Both the position numbers and the translations under genes were made by a program. Shown piece by piece: positions 53,142 through 53,150 of a DNA stretch of 53,150 bases. Positions within the stretch are counted from its first letter, which is position 1, and each line of letters starts with the position of its first letter. The DNA comes from CAYQCE01 sp964415885 (GTDB taxonomy: Bacteria > Zixibacteria > MSB-5A5 > JAABVY01 > JAHJOQ01), in contig CAYQCE010000022.1 in assembly GCA_964415885.1 (NCBI GenBank), positions 1 through 53,150 on the forward strand. Reading direction: 5' to 3'. Under the pieces are notes generated by a model. It had not been told where the DNA came from. It worked only from the letters and a program-made list of their open reading frames with translations, and searched no databases.

Positions 53142-53150
53142 TTTGTTATG

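Noticed and set aside
1..53150. CRISPR array, Cas or gRAMP genes accompanying the TPR-CHAT protein
   Set aside because: No regularly spaced repeats and no Cas-like proteins are found anywhere in the window.

Overview
The window looks like a chromosome segment of an uncultured, Gram-negative, anaerobic or microaerophilic bacterium of the FCB superphylum, and Zixibacteria is my best guess. The grounds are a dockerin-tagged subtilase, an OmpA protein with thrombospondin-type calcium repeats, a DUF4301 protein, a dense block of multihaem cytochromes, and a biotin-dependent sodium-pumping decarboxylase. The placement is inference; no rRNA gene is present. TGA is a normal stop codon in most genes here.

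Layout. 1-407: end of a bactofilin-like gene. 788-5724: translationally coupled operon of a diguanylate cyclase, NagZ, AnmK and a SpoIID-like lipoprotein (peptidoglycan recycling and cleavage). 5790-10321: envelope proteins (OmpA type, a degenerate M61 peptidase with a PDZ domain, a beta-propeller). 10560-13198: short-chain dehydrogenase, tRNA-Pro and DUF4301. 13794-19209 (minus): sigma factor, soluble putative anti-sigma protein, TPR-CHAT protease and secreted S8 protease with dockerin, in a row behind a good sigma70-type promoter. 19328-30936: redox block with 49 c-type haem motifs in five proteins, including two multihaem/cytochrome b fusions, an MtrA/MtrB-like outer-membrane conduit, a tetrahaem c554-like protein and an octahaem HAO-like protein. 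31007-35292 (minus): ElbB and the four subunits of a Na+-translocating (methylmalonyl-CoA type) decarboxylase. 35516-41026: PQQ-propeller lipoprotein, RRM protein, Lys-rich mini-protein, GNAT pseudogene and two PAS proteins. 41350-49463: pirin remnant, then a TetR-controlled efflux operon (HlyD, two ABC ATPases, TolC, two permeases). 49723-53141: macrodomain-PncB-PncA operon lying between a partial tRNA-Arg copy and the intact tRNA-Arg.

How it fits together. The redox block can be read as quinol oxidation at the inner membrane (b-type/multihaem fusions), periplasmic transfer, and passage through a decahaem-barrel conduit to an outside acceptor, with a hydroxylamine/nitrogen-oxide enzyme alongside. 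The decarboxylase would turn methylmalonyl-CoA decarboxylation into a sodium gradient.

Two observations stand out. The MtrB-like barrel gene has an in-frame TGA at codon 575, and 24 nt later a perfect 8-bp hairpin with a GGT loop, in the place and shape of a bacterial SECIS element; it may be a selenoprotein. The sigma / anti-sigma / TPR-CHAT / S8 cluster resembles the output arm of the type III-E CRISPR 'craspase' pathway but stands free of any CRISPR locus in this window.
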